DNA from: Torreya grandis
Lineage: Eukaryota > Streptophyta > Pinopsida > Cupressales > Taxaceae
Assembly: GCA_037957365.1 (NCBI GenBank)
Contig: JARHVA010003262.1
Coordinates: 1,091,001 to 1,155,000, forward strand
DNA length: 64,000 nucleotides
Reading direction: 5' to 3'
The stretch's first letter is position 1; every line of letters starts with the position of its first letter. The translations under genes and the position numbers were made by a program. Of this stretch, positions 22,881 through 36,085 are shown piece after piece. The notes under the pieces were generated by a model. That model ran no database searches. It worked only from the letters and a program-made list of their open reading frames with translations, and was not told where the DNA came from.

Positions 22881-24400
22881 GGTACATTAGATCAAGTTTT
22901 TGATTTTTTTATCTAATCTACTTAATCCATCAAAATCACTGTGATCACATAACAATTTTTACTTCACATAATAAGATATAGATAAATTTATGTCCACACC
23001 ATCTTCTAAATTGATAACACAAGTCCTTATTACTCCTTTATCCAACTTTCTAGTAGGGACCAAAGTTTTTATCATGCTAACTCAAACTACACCAATCATA
23101 ACCATAATTACATTGGTGTCTAATCCACTATCAAATACCACCGGCCCACCTTACATTCCACTTTCACAAACCATTGATGTTACATAAACATCACAATCCT
23201 TGGTATCTTCCACACTAGAAGATCTAAGAACCTTTCCTCCTTAGCTCATGACTCAAAAACCCAAAAGGAAGAAGCAATTTGTGTCCCCTAATGATTTTGA
23301 TTTTGGTCAACTTATGTTGATAAAGCCAAAAATAGCAAAAAAGATTATAACCATATCAAGAGTAATCTTTGATTCTAGACAAAAGTATGCTAAAGTTGTA
23401 GTGCCTCCCTAAGATAGAAATATTGAGGATATCCAAGCATCTGAATATGCAATAAGATGAATTGATCTTGAGAAGCAAACTCATGAAAGTGTAAAGGAAG
23501 ATTTTCAAGAAGTAATGACATCCTTGATAAAGAGATACAACAAGGACAAGAAAATAAAAGATCAACTCAAAGTGCAAGTAGAACCATTGACTTTAGTTCT
23601 ACTAAAGATAACATAATCATCTAAGTCAGTTGAGCCTACTAAGAATGAAACCATATAAAAATAAATTCAATAAGTGGAAAAGATTAGTTCTCAAAGCTGA
23701 GTAGTGAGTGCTTGGAATTAAAGATTATTAATGCAAGGTATTGAATGGTTAAATTTTTCCATTAAACTCTTGAAAAACTTGAGTGAGCTTAAAATAAAAA
23801 TTTAGTAAACACTTGATAAACTCACTCAAGACATTTAGTCAACTAAAAAAGATATTCACACATGGACTTAACTGCACTAGTTCAAGATGGAACTCTTAGT
23901 TGAATAAAAGGTCATTTCAATAAGGTATGTGTTCATAGAATATAGAGAAGTAATGAAGAATAAGAAGGAAGTTCTTGAGAATTTAATTAAGATCTAAAAT
24001 AAGCTAAAGATATGTGCACTGATAAGGTGTTCGACCTTATAGATAAAATTAGAGAATTTCCTTGCCAAGTTAAAGATGACTCTCAAGGAATTATTCCTAT
24101 GAAAATAATAGTACAAGATTTCACTTCTTTTATTTAGATATAAATTGAGATAATGATGTTCACATTAGACTATATCTATAAACTAATTGAGTTTCAAGTC
24201 ATAATGGACAAATTACAAAAAATATTGGATAAAAGCAAACATGTGCCAACTGATCTAGCAAAATCCATCACAAGGGTCCTTGCCATCTCTAGAAGTACAT
24301 CAGGGCTAGATAATAATGAGTTCTAGGCCATCTTAAAGAGATACAAATCATAACTAGAGAAGAAAAATAATGAATAAATTCCTATGAATAAGGACAGTTT
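22881..24400 (+). pseudogene. U3 accessory ORF, right LTR copy, C-terminal part
   Basis: Continues 13913-15531 after element B and aligns with 3480-5000. It holds the Thr/Pro-rich stretch (22990-23187), the basic patch PKRKKQF at 23260-23280 (PKRKKKV in the left copy) and the charged coiled-coil end with LKRYKSQLEKKNNEQ-like sequence near 24330. Many TAG/TAA stops. Confidence 0.6.
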
Positions 24401-24536
24401 ATTTTTGTAACTTTTCATATGTAATTTTATTTGATGCAATTTACACATAGGAAAAGTACATAGTCCTAAATTAGACTCTGTCAATGAATAAGTCAAAGTA
24501 TTTATTTTTTTCCTATTTTCATTCATATCTCCTCTC

Positions 24537-24544
24537 TATAAATA
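24537..24544 (+). promoter_or_regulatory. TATA box of element A right LTR
   Basis: TATAAATA in the same CTCTCTATAAATAGGAGG context as 5225-5232, with AATAAA at 24661-24666 downstream. Confidence 0.7.
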
Positions 24545-25319
24545 GGAGGATACTATTTTGTAAATGGGTCACCAAGGCTATAGAAACAAAATGCTACTAA
24601 ATTGATAACGAATTTTTGAAACTTTGTGTTCATATTGTAAATCTTGAATTCCATCAATTTAATAAAATCAAGTGATCTTTCAATATTTATGTTGGAATAT
24701 ACTTGTGGTTTATTGAGAATGTTATTTTGTCTTTTCCATTACATTTTATTGTGCTTTGATTGGATTTTGGTGTGAATTTTTTATAAAATGTAAGGTGTTA
24801 GGACATTGATTTTAGAGTCTTTGAGCTACATTTCAGTTACTGGGTTTGTGTTCATCATTGAAAGTGACTTACCATAGAGACTTTGGGCCATAAGTTATTC
24901 TTCTTTGGTGATTTTAATCTATATTGGAAATAATGTGAAGACTTTGGGTTGTACTTTTTTCCATCTATTCACATTAATTTATTGGTATCATTCTAGTTAC
25001 TCTTTGGGCTAACTAATCTAAATATTAGTTATCATTGATCCATCAGGTAGTTTTACATTTTAATAATACATTGTAAGGAATGGAGGAAAGTTTGTAAATA
25101 AACAACAATTATAAAAAAGAGGATTAGATGATATGAAAACACCCACTTTGATAAAATTAGTGTAAATAATTACTTGTTGTGTTAGATAGTAATAAGAAAG
25201 GAGCCTCCCATTTCCTTGAGGATATATTTATCTCATCATAGTATGGCTAAAAGTACCATTTTGTTAGCATTCTATTGGTAAAAAAATATTCACCCTAAAA
25301 ATACATTTACTTATGTGTG

Positions 25320-25780
25320 CAAAATACATTGGCCAACTTGATCTAGTTTATTATGTTTTCATCCTTGATTGTATCAAACAACTTTAAGAAATCAATATTT
25401 CTATATCTCATCCCTCTACATATTTGACTATATCGAACAACTTGATATAGTTCATTTTTCCAAACACTTATTTTAGAAAGTGAATCAAACATATCAAATC
25501 AGTCTCTTTCATATTACCCCTAATTATACCAAATAAAACTACATTGACTACCTTGATACGGTTTATATATCGTCACCTATAAATGTGACTACATTGAATA
25601 ACCCGATATAGTACACTTCTAGTATATTTTCTAGATTTTCTACAAAACTATATTGCATAGTTGGATATAGTTTTTTTTGTAACATCTTATTCACTAAACT
25701 ACATTGAATAGATTGATATAATTTTAATATCCCTACTTTATTAAGAAGACCAATACAATTGATTTTATATAGTTTACCTC
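25320..25780. repeat. Palindrome array of host element C (left of gag)
   Basis: At least six imperfect palindromes of about 28 bp spaced 45-110 bp: near 25320, 25428, 25530, 25578, 25642, 25695 and a weak one at 25750. Typical forms are ACTATATCGAACAACTTGAT followed by ATAGTT, and AACTACATTGAATAGATTGA followed by TATAATT. Arms ACTAYATYRA / TTGATRTAGT could form an 8-9-bp stem. The same family lies at 55900-56230 and 89-158. Confidence 0.75.
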
Positions 25781-25944
25781 ATTTAGCTATCCCAATTAAT
25801 TTATACCTAGATATTCCATTGTGCAGGTATCTTTGATGATTACAAATAGAGAACATGACATGACATGATGGACTTGAATAACTCCCATAAATATCCTAAA
25901 TATTATTTTATAATTATCTATAAGTAGGATAAAATCAAAATTCA

Positions 25945-27034
25945 CATGACTATTAGTACCATTGATTATAATTCACTCCCTATTACCTAACCTCTTAATA
26001 CTTTTAAATATCCTCCACACATACCTATTATTGAAGATGATAGTGATCTTGAGTATAATATCAAAATGATATTATTCATTAATGAAAACTCTCAACATTT
26101 TTACAAGGATCCTATGGTAATTTATAACCTCATGATGGAACCCCACATATGATGTCCCCTTTCACCTACACATAGATTTTCTATAAGACTTGGGGAAAAT
26201 CAATACATGACTTCTTCTGTTCCTTCTTCCATGATGATTGGTACTTCCAATAACATGGTAGGTATTTACTTTAGTGGACCTACTTAAATTTACCATATTA
26301 ATACTCACATTAATTCTACCACTAGTGCATCTAAAACTACCTCTACTAATCAACTAGCTATTAATGTTAATACATATTATTACAAGCCATGAATCAAATG
26401 GATACCTTTCAAAATAACAATGCCAATCAAATGATGAAATGTAAAATCAACTATTTATATTTCAAATTCATCCTCAACAACCTAATTTGGGATTGTAAAC
26501 TCCAAATCCCTTCCTGCCACACCCCCTAGATATGTACATGCTAATCCTATTCATCAACCCACACTTATTAATAAAGTCATCAAACATATTTAAAATGAAC
26601 CATTAATTCCTCAAATTTAAAACATACATATAGGTTTTATTAGTCATATTATCACCTATAATGGATTTATGGATCTTTCTTTGCATTTGAAAAAAAATGA
26701 TAACCTTTACAAATATTTGATTAAGTTAATTACCTTTACCACTACCAAACTTCTAGTCAAAATAGTTTTAGGTAATGCCCTAGATTGGTACAATCAAATT
26801 AAGTCTAATACTATCTCTATAATAAAACAATTATTTAATACATTAGTTTAGTAATTTAAAACTAATGATCTTCTTGAAAATAGTTTATCCCATTTCATTA
26901 ATAGTAAATAGCCATAATCTAAAATTGCCCAAACTTTTATTAATCATTAGAAAGCCTTATCTAACAAAGTTGAACACAAAATGTCATAATATATCCTCTT
27001 CCATTTTTTAAATAATGCTCTCCACCTTAAACTC
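25945..27034 (+). pseudogene. gag: gag of host element C, N-terminal part
   Basis: A decayed plus-strand frame reads PPHIPIIEDDSDLEYNIKM from about 26020 and later MDLSLHLKKNDNLYKYLIKL, VLGNALDWYNQIKSNTIS, IKQLFNTLV and LSHFINSK, matching the retrotransposon capsid pattern (the ALDWYNQI block is typical). It ends at D's target duplication. Removing D and one TAATA copy joins it in frame to 54990 onward. Open frames on the minus strand here are shadows. Confidence 0.75.
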
Positions 27035-27657
27035 TAATATGTAGACACTTAAAACTAGCCACAACTGGATTTCGATCAGACTTCAGACCAATTCTAACTA
27101 AACATTGCAAATTAAGTCTATAAATCATTGAATATCCCAAATTTTCTTATGCATCATTTATCAAAGCTTAGAATCATGTTGAGGCATCCATATTTGGGAT
27201 ACTAGCCTATATGCAATAGTAACTTCTCACATATTAATCCCTAATCACCTTGAGGCATCACAACTATCAATTTGGCCTATGGACCTATTAAGTGAGACAC
27301 TTACATACTTGATCAAATCTTGACAGAGCTAAAAGGCTAATCATAATCAATCATTTAATTAAAAATTTTAAATGCTTAGTTGAATTATCCATTTTCAATT
27401 AATGAATATCTAAAAATGGAAATTCCAAAAATCAAAAAATGAAAGTCATTCATCATTTCATTTATGAGTTGTCAAGCTCTTTCAAAATATCCTAAAATAT
27501 CTAATTTGAGAGCCATGCCTAGTAAGTCCAAATAATAATTACTTGACAATTATTAACTCAACTAGATTAATTTTTAGCTCACCTAGGTTTATTTTAAACC
27601 CATTCCAAGCCTAAATTCAACCTTAACTCACCTTGGGTGATAGTTAATTCATAAGGA

Positions 27658-27665
27658 TATAAATA
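27658..27665 (+). promoter_or_regulatory. TATA box of D left LTR, split from start site by E
   Basis: TATAAATA, matched by TATAAATA at 54538-54545 in the right LTR. E begins ten bases downstream at 27676, so the expected transcription start of D's 5' LTR was moved 5.1 kb away. Confidence 0.7.
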
Positions 27666-28659
27666 CAAGGCCTTGTGTAACATCTCCCTTAGGATCAACC
27701 TAAAAATACATGATTTTTTTAATTAAGCACATATACTATAAATATATTATTTCATGATAATCTAATCAGAGATCATAAAAAATACTTTAAGTTTGATAAC
27801 TATAAATAAAGCATACCACATCATACATCTTTGAACATTGTCAACATAAGACAACACAACATAATACAAAAAGTAATTACATTAAACCAACCATGATTGT
27901 TACATGCCTACAGTCACTACTGTCAATGTAAAATAAATAAGTAATTATATCTCTTCATGATAATTTACCATTAGTAAGTAAAATACAATATAATTACATA
28001 TATAATATACATGGCTCCTTAGAGTATAGATCCCAAACTCTTATATCTGTGGCAATCTCAAGTGTCATCCCTAAGTACTATTATCGAGACGAAAAGTATC
28101 ATCCAAGAACTTTTTCACACCAAGCACAAACCAATGATACCCTAAATTAATCTGATCATGAAATTTCCCTCCATTCATGGATGAGTGGATAGTGATAGTG
28201 TGAGAATCTAGAGAGACAAGCTAGTACCTGTGTGTTATATGATTTATAAAACTAAACATGTGTTATATCATAGAAAACACATTATATTTCAAAATATCAC
28301 ACAAACATGTAAATCACACTCATAAAAAGATAATGTATCACTAAACATACTTTGTCTAAATATTTTAAGAATAATAAATTAATAGTGATCTATAGATCAA
28401 TCAAAATTCATACACACCACTTGATTGGATTGCCTTCATCTAGTATTATGATGCTAGTAATCTAGTGAAGTCCATCTCACTCCTTACTCAATATCAACAA
28501 TGAGAGATTGGTTTAAATAATATAACCAAAAGATTCATATAATTTACATCCTACTAACAATAATATCCCATAACATGATAATCATAGGAGTAATAAAAAA
28601 TCATACATTTATTCCATCAAATGTATGAATGAATCTCACATTATTATCTATCCCATACT

Positions 28660-29470
28660 AGAAATAATGATTACATTTTATACCATCTAAGTAAAAAACA
28701 TATTTAACTACTATTTATAATTACTATAAGTATTTTGTAAATATGCTACACCCTATGATAACCCATATTATTGTAGTCTAGTGTTCTAAAACATAACTAC
28801 TAATTTTACATAATCAATCATAATAAAGTAGTTTTAAATACATGAAAACATAAGTATCTATTCAAGCAATTAAAAATAACAAAGAAAGTCATAGTTTACA
28901 CAAAACACATAATATTTTATCCTATCATTCATTATACTCATAGGGGTTATATATATGCATACATAAATTCATACTAACTGTCACAAAACATGATATTCAT
29001 AGTAATAACCAACATGCATACATTTAATCAATCAAACATAGGTGTGAGTCTAGTCATAAAAATTATAGTATGCACCACCTAGGTATAACATATGCTTAGA
29101 CTATAATTTAAAAATGAAATCATTATATGAAATCCCATAATATCATAGACCATTGTACATGATCACACTTCTCAATCATGAACTACTAGTCTTATAATTC
29201 TAGGAATCTAAATATCTCTTAATCTTATATAATAAGCAATCAAATATTGTTTATACCAATCAGGTATAATCTATGTATGGACTACATACATCTAATTTTC
29301 CCTAAGTAGATAGTATATTTTATGATAAGTAATATTATCATAGTCTAATGCTACACTATTAAATTTTATCATCTAGTCATAATATATATGGTCATAATTC
29401 TCATGAAATAATAGTCATTCATTAAAATAATTAGTTATATTTTAAGAGGTTATATACATAAATAAATATT
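28660..29470. repeat. Degenerate internal duplication within E
   Basis: CATATTATTGTAGTCTAGTG (from 28767) is echoed about 567 bp later by ATATTATCATAGTCTAATG (from 29332), with similar following sequence (ACTAATTTTACATAATCAATC against ATTAAATTTTATCATCTAGTC). TATACCATCTAAGTA, CACCACCTAGGTATA and TATACCAATCAGGTATA recur between them. The units are heavily diverged. Confidence 0.5.
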
Positions 29471-30819
29471 TTCCCAATTGTCAATAATATATAACTTAGT
29501 CTCTACCAATCAAAATAAATTTAACTTAAAGACATGAATCATGATGAACTAATATATTGTATATAAGTATAAGTACTTGTACATATTTGTATACTTGTAT
29601 ATGTACTATACACATGTTTTCCCTAATGTAAGGATATATATCAATAGTTGGTGATAATATTTTTATGTTATAGGAGACTATGCTCATATGGATATGGTTT
29701 CTTATCGCTCAGAATCCTATGGCTTATGTTAACAATCCATTAACCATAGATATAGGCACACAACCCAATACACCCATATATGTTATAAATATAAGTAACT
29801 AAATATTCAAACAAATATATTTCCTCAATATATTTAAATATGGTTTATAGATAAAGAAGGTCCTTTACGGTCCTCAATCAATTAATTAGTTAATAAAATT
29901 TTATCGACAAGCTATTGCTAATGTTAATAATATTTTCATAATATTAAAGAACAAGAAATTATATTCATGGAGAAATAATAGTTTCTAAAATCTCAAGTCC
30001 CATGACTAATTATTTTATATCTATCCATAAAAAATTAGAGTCATATAACCTGGTACACCCAATTCCTTATAGCTATCTGTGCATATTGTCTTATGTAAGT
30101 TTGATTTTTTGACTTGTTAAAATTAGTACTTATGCACACTTAAGGAATATAAATACATTGGATCCATAAAATATATCACTATATATGCAAATCTGTATAT
30201 AGGTATCACATGTAATAGATGCCATAAAAAATAAATATTCCAAAATATTCAATGCTACATATATACATATATATGGATAACACAAATGAGATATTCATGC
30301 ACAACTTTTATATACTACATATCTTCATTTTTAGATAATTTTTAATATTCTCTTAATTACAATTTTATAATAATATGTAACCTATTATACTAAATTTTCA
30401 AATCTATTAAATATCTTTATTAAATATGGACTCCATATGGATGTAATACATTATCCATTACTATAGACATTATCCACTAGCGATTTATAGTATTATATAA
30501 TATTTAATTTTTTTTTATTATTATAATTCATATAGATCTAAATATGCTAACCACTAATATAATGATTATTATTATTTAAATCACACCATGTATCTCCTAT
30601 TTTGAATATATAAAAATACATAATAATAAAAAAATACATAATCACCTATACGGTGAATTATATAGAGAAAAAATACAATGAGATGTATAACATGAATCAC
30701 TAAATGGTTTGTTATTTATATCTAGGATATAATATTGTTTTTTTCACAGTGTAGATACTAAATATGTGAATATAAATTTAGAAAGGTTGTTTTCTATATC
30801 AAAAGCATGTTATGTGTAG

Positions 30820-31110
30820 AGACTGATTATGTGCAAATATATATCTATATATAACTGTATTTAATGCATAGTAGATCATTGATGATATATAAGGCACTAT
30901 ATCATCATTTATTAAATAAGTATATAATAGATAATTGTATTTAATGTTAAACATGTTATCACTACAAGTTATATAAGTCACTAAATCAATATCATCAGTT
31001 ATTACATATGTAAGTTTGATGCATATGTATATAGTAGATCACTGCATTTAATGTTTTCATTAGTTGTTAGATATGTAAGTTTGTTATAGTAAATCATTGA
31101 AATGCTAATA
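30820..31110. repeat. Degenerate tandem repeats of roughly 100 bp in E
   Basis: Words such as AGTAGATCATTGATG, ATAGATAATTGTATTTAATG and GTAGATCACTGCATTTAATG recur with ATATGTAAGTTTG and TATCATCA/GTTAT between them, suggesting about three worn copies. Confidence 0.5.
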
Positions 31111-32065
31111 ATAAATCACTAAAATATGTTTAATATAATGATATGGTATAAATTAAAAATATTAGCAATAAGAGATCAAAGAAATACTAATATTAGAGCA
31201 ACATATTAGTGATCGATATATTATACTATATTAGTAATAACCAGATGGATTTGTTTAGTGTTAATAGCCAATTGGTATCTTGTATATGTAACACTAATAA
31301 AATATCTCTACAATATAAGACTAAAAAATAAGTTTTTAAACTTTACTTATGAATCCATACCTTTAATTATAAGTTGTTACACTTAAACAAAATAGATTGT
31401 TGTAACTAAATACCCAAATCACTAAATTATTCCAAGTTGTTCGAGGTCACTAAGTTTGAAATATTATTGGCATATACATAAGCATAATAGCAATATATAT
31501 AGTATTATGCAATTATAATTCCATATCCAATAATTAAAAAGACACAACAATAAATAGTAAAGTAAAAACAACCATACTATGGAGTGCTACAACACTAACA
31601 TATACTTCTATTGCATTTTATAATTATGTCAATAAACCAATAATCAGTTATTGTTGACTATAATTTGCATACCTTTGATTAAATTAGATGTCAATAAATA
31701 AATAATTTTATAAATTTAAGGCAATAATAGCCTTTTATTGGCTTCCAAACCATACCATAAAATTTTCTCTCCTCTTTCAATACAATCTCCTCAAAACAAG
31801 GTTCCCTCTCTTCTCATGCTGATCCTTTTCCTACCTGCTCTCTTCTCCTTTATGTTGCACCCTCCTTTTCTTATTTACCTAAGAAAAGCATAAATTTTTT
31901 ATTTTTAAAGTTTTTTCTCTTTGTTTTATTATTTTTATGAATCCCTTTCTCTGTCTTTCTTTTTCCTTTGAATACACATTGGCTATTTTATTCTTTTATT
32001 TCTTTTATTCTCTTTGTTTTTAAAATGACCTTCTCTTTTTCTATTTTTATGTTATTCTAATTACT

Positions 32066-32066
32066 A

Positions 32067-32159
<93 letters not shown>
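32066..32159. repeat. (AAT)n microsatellite in E
   Basis: About 31 uninterrupted AAT units just after a pyrimidine-rich tract (31760-32060). Confidence 0.97.
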
Positions 32160-32161
<2 letters not shown>

Positions 32162-33253
32162 CCAATTTTAGCAATAAGACTAACAAAAGGTCAATAACAT
32201 TCTTTAATATAAAATGGTATATAACACATTAGTATCCAAATTTGCTCTAATTATAAAAATCACAAAACATTAACGGTTATAGATATGACCAGAACACAAA
32301 TACATGATGTTAGTCCAATATAACCATTAAATTAAACTAACCATAAACAAATAACTCTTAATGCAACCAATATTAAATACACTAAGCTAACCATTTTATC
32401 ATGCATCTAACATGTGCTAACTATTATGGTGTGTGCAAGGTGTATCTAGTTTCTCTATCATCCTCTGATATCTCTTTTTAAAATCAGCGTTTCTAATGAT
32501 GCTCCCCTTTTATCACACTCTAATGGATGATTTCTCCTGCATTAACCTCATAATAATTAGGTAGTTAGACCATAATAGTCATAATATACATACATCATGA
32601 AATGTAATTGAAGTAACAAATCAACATGTTTGTAATATAAACATATAAACTACAACTAACTCATAGAAATGCCATCATGTAATCTAAGAAATATCCTACT
32701 ATCTCATAACAACATATATCAAATGTTAGTTAAAAAAAGGAAAATCCAAATTTGTCAATTATAAATATACTAAGATAATCTAGTAAGTTTGTTTGGAGAG
32801 GAAGTGGGATGTAACATCTTGCCTATTGAATTCATAAGCTGTTTTGATGTAAATTTATTATGCATAAATAACTTCAACAAGCTTGGATATTGTAGATTTA
32901 TTATGTAGGATTTGCTCTATAAGACTCATGCAAGTAGTGTTACTATGACCAAATATTAAGCCAATCAACATCAGATCCAAGGTGCCAAGGAGAGAAGGAA
33001 ATAATAAACCTCTATTGTCAAAGAATTCTTAATGTACAAGCCAAACAAGCCATTCAATAAGACATTTGGATCTCCAAGGAAGGTAAAACATTTGTTTCTT
33101 TATGTTTTTATAGTTCTTTCATATAGTTTTATTATCTAAGCTCTCATTAGTGTCTAGGCTAGAGGTGTTAGGATTTTAGTGTGTTCATTTAAATGGTTTT
33201 TTGAGACTAACACTATATTAACCTCCCCTATATTACAATCATTGTTCACATGT

Positions 33254-33271
33254 TGGCATGCCCGATGGGAC
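33254..33271 (+). other. Primer-binding site of element D
   Basis: TGGCATGCCCGATGGGAC starts three bases after the LTR end CACA. The same site type occurs in element B (20263-20281, minus). Starts with TGG, the complement of the tRNA CCA end. Confidence 0.7.
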
Positions 33272-36085
33272 TCACACCCCATGAAGTTTCTCCTAAGGCA
33301 TTTTAGAGCACTCTCCTAAATATTTTCATGTAAAAATTTAATATTTCTAATCAAAATAGGTGAAAATTGAAATCCAAAGAATGTTTTTCTAGAAATCATT
33401 AAGTTGCTCTGTGGATTTATGTTTTTGCTCTCTAGAAGCATGATATTGCCATAATATAGTTACTCACACATTCTTGGTTTTGTTATAAATATTACATTTT
33501 TGTGTCTAACTATTAAGGTTTTTACTAACCATTTATTCTTGTAGGTAACTTATGATATTTCAATATCTCTATTTTAAAAGTGGTGATATTGCTATAAATA
33601 TTATGGTTTTGTCAAAATTGTTGCGACATTGTGTTAAACTACTAGAAATTAGGATAATTATTGTAGGTGAAGTTGTAATATAATGACTATTAGAGTAGCG
33701 ATATTATATTTATTTAATCTATTTTATCATTTTAGTAGTGATATTTCCTTGTATGCTTTTTTTTAGAAGTGGTAATATTATGTTAACAGTCATGATTTTG
33801 TAGAGATAGTTGTAGTTTTCCACTATGTGTAAAAACTAAAAACTTAAGATCAAGATTTGGTAAGTCATTTATCCACTCATGATGTTCTTCTAATGAAAGG
33901 ACTCCCTAAAATGTTTTTCAATACCCAAAGTCCATAAGAAGACATTTAAAACACTTCTAACTTACAAATTTTACATTTTGAATTGGTGTTTTAATAATCT
34001 TTTTTTGCTTAAGTCATTTTTTGTTTTTCAAAATTTTCAACAAAAAAATTCTAAGAGGAAAAAATTTCACAACAAATTTTGTCTTGGTGCAATAAAATGA
34101 ATTCTCAGATTAGTTAAATAACTCATAATTTTTTTTTATTTTATACTTATTTTTTGAAAGTTGTTTGTTTGAACAAAATGAGTGATATGTATATGTTCTC
34201 CCCCATCCCCTTTAGGGAACTTGGGTGAAAAAAAATTCTCATTCTTTGACTTTCTTTATTTGGTCCAAAAGCATGAAAAAAAATTCACTTAGATCCTCCC
34301 TAAATCCATATGGTTTGGGTGACCCCAAATTGACCATAAAATCTTTTCACTTATCTTTATTTTTCATGCATTTTATCTTGTAAGAGGGAGTTCATCACCT
34401 CCTCATGGATTATTTAAGGAAGTGTTGACCTCAGAATTCATATCTCAACATAGTTTTAACCCCACTCCATGGTTTAATATATAAATTAAGGGTGATTGAC
34501 AGGGATGCTTATTTTGAGTAGTTAAACTAAGCTTTATTAGTGGTACTCAGCCTTGAAACGTAGGGGCAAATTGGACATCACAATACATTGAGCAAGTGAT
34601 GGATGTAATGGTTGTGAAAATTAAAATACATTTTCACAACAAGATGTTTGATGTAGATCCAAATGATGTGATTACATCTCTAGTGTTATCCACACTTGGG
34701 ACCATATAGAAATGAGCAAAAATTGATAGTTTTCAATAATCCCACTTGTTGTAGACATACTATTGATGTAAGGAAAGTAGACCAAAGTTCCATGTCATAT
34801 TAAAAAATCTTGATGGAATAGGGGGCCTAAAAACCCTAATTTTCATGAACTTTTACTTTTTGTATTTAAAATTAAAATCCTCTCAAGAATGAGTATATTG
34901 ATAGAATTTAACAATATTATGCAACCTTGTCAATTTTAGGATTTAGTATGTTACACTTAGGTGTTTTTGTCATTTTATTCTTTCTTACATGGTTTTGAGT
35001 ATAAAATATTCTATATATCTTCCCACATCAAAATGAGTATTGGTTATTCATCACTCTTTTATTTTGAGGAGGTGTTACACCATCTATTTGACACCATACA
35101 TTTGCCGTAATCTTTCATAAAAATTGTTTATGTGTGTCATTTGATTTGAAAAGGGTGTAATTACTCTACCCAAATAATTTCAAATCTTATTCCTGGGAGT
35201 CTTGAAACAAAACCTTTTTGTCATACCTTTAAATCATAATAACATCATTACGCTACTTAAATAGTTTCAAGGACTTTGTTGCCTTAAGTCCAAAATTCTA
35301 ATTTTGAAACCAAATCCATGTGTATGACTTTTGGATATGTACCTAATTCCATTATTCCATTCATTCTTTTTTATCTTGTTATCTTTTTAAAAATTCCTAT
35401 TTTTCTAAGTTGATTTGAAATTAGCCTTGACAAGTTCAAATCCAAACATTGATTGATTTCTGCCTATACCTTGTGTAATTTTAGCCTAGACATCAATCTT
35501 TCACTTTTGAGTTTTACAACTTAGGTTATTTCTTTATTCAATTTGAAAAATATTTTTGTGCTTAGATTTGGGGAAGTAGTCTATCTTACATATTCATATC
35601 ATTTCATTCCATATACCAATTGACCAAGTTCATGTGTAAATGTGAATGCCTAGTTTATGCCAATGTTTTTCAAAAAAATTAGATCAAATCTATTACCTTA
35701 TTTTGTTTAAATTCTATCATGTTTGCCTTTTCCAGAAGACCTAACAATACCTATTTTGAGCCTAGCTTTTGTGCCTTTTCCAAAAGACCTAGAAACTTTT
35801 ATTTTATTTAGATTAGAATTATTTTAAACACTTTGTACTTAGAGTTTGACATTATGGTTTTTATTCATCCACTTGACCTTTTTATGTAAGATATTTAATT
35901 TTAGACTATTTTGTACCAAGTTGTAGCAAAAATCTATATATAGTTCCACTTTTCAACCAAGTTAGACTAGGCTTATAAAATTATGTCCTTTAGACATTGT
36001 TTTTGAGATTTTATAGAACTCTAGGCCTTTTTCTTAAACAATCATCATTGATTTAAATACGTCTCACTATACTTGTAGTGGAGCC
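33272..36085 (+). other. Long 5' leader of element D, no gene
   Basis: About 2.8 kb without a recognisable frame. Worn repeats are visible: AGTGGTGATATTGCTATAAA near 33570 with relatives near 33700 and 33770, and TGCCTTTTCCAGAAGACCTA near 35728 repeated as TGCCTTTTCCAAAAGACCTA near 35771. It may hold regulatory or packaging sequence; nothing specific can be assigned. Confidence 0.5.

Larger units (their letters stand above)
161..25299 (+). mobile_element. Element A: giant-LTR Ty3/gypsy (Ogre/Tat-like) retrotransposon
   Basis: Two long direct repeats (161-5998 and 12168-25299, the latter interrupted by element B) bracket a 6.2-kb interior with a tRNA-Arg-type primer-binding site, gag, protease, archaeal-type RNase H, reverse transcriptase, gypsy RNase H and integrase, all on the plus strand. 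The ends are degenerate TG...CA (TATTGTCC and TGTTATCC at the starts; CACCCAACA and CACCCTAAA at the ends). The 5-bp duplication is AATAT (156-160) and AATAC (25300-25304), one transition apart. Without B the element is about 17.8 kb. A tRNA-Arg primer site plus LTRs of several kb is typical of Ogre/Tat-lineage elements. All genes carry stops and frameshifts. Confidence 0.9.
12168..25299 (+). repeat. Element A right LTR, interrupted by element B
   Basis: Begins TGTTATCCTTGAATTTATC and aligns with 161-5998. The left part is 12168-15536, element B occupies 15537-22880 and alignment resumes at GGTACATTAGATC (22881). Without B and its duplication it is about 5.8 kb. Differences from the left LTR are an inverted triplication of the palindrome region (13340-13910), a deletion of about 385 bp of the U3 frame matching 2225-2609, and absence of the 107-bp tandem duplication. 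The end is the degenerate CACCCTAAA. Confidence 0.88.
27676..32816. mobile_element. Element E: non-coding 5.1-kb insertion, probably a solo LTR
   Basis: Plus-strand ends are TGTAACATCTCCC and GGGATGTAACA. On the minus strand it runs TGTTACATCCC...GGGAGATGTTACA, the usual look of a plant gypsy LTR. Flanks CCTTG (27671-27675) and TCTTG (32817-32821) form a 5-bp duplication with one C/T change, and D's LTR resumes directly after. No open frame exceeds 60 codons and no internal direct repeats at the ends are seen. A solo LTR is the simplest reading; a non-coding LARD with unrecognised short LTRs is the alternative. Confidence 0.75.
27040..33250 (+). repeat. Element D left LTR, interrupted by E
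   Basis: Starts TGTAGACACTTAAAACTAG, ends ATTGTTCACA. Aligns with 53921-54984 on both sides of E: 27040-27675 and 32822-33250. Total about 1065 bp without E. Confidence 0.87.
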
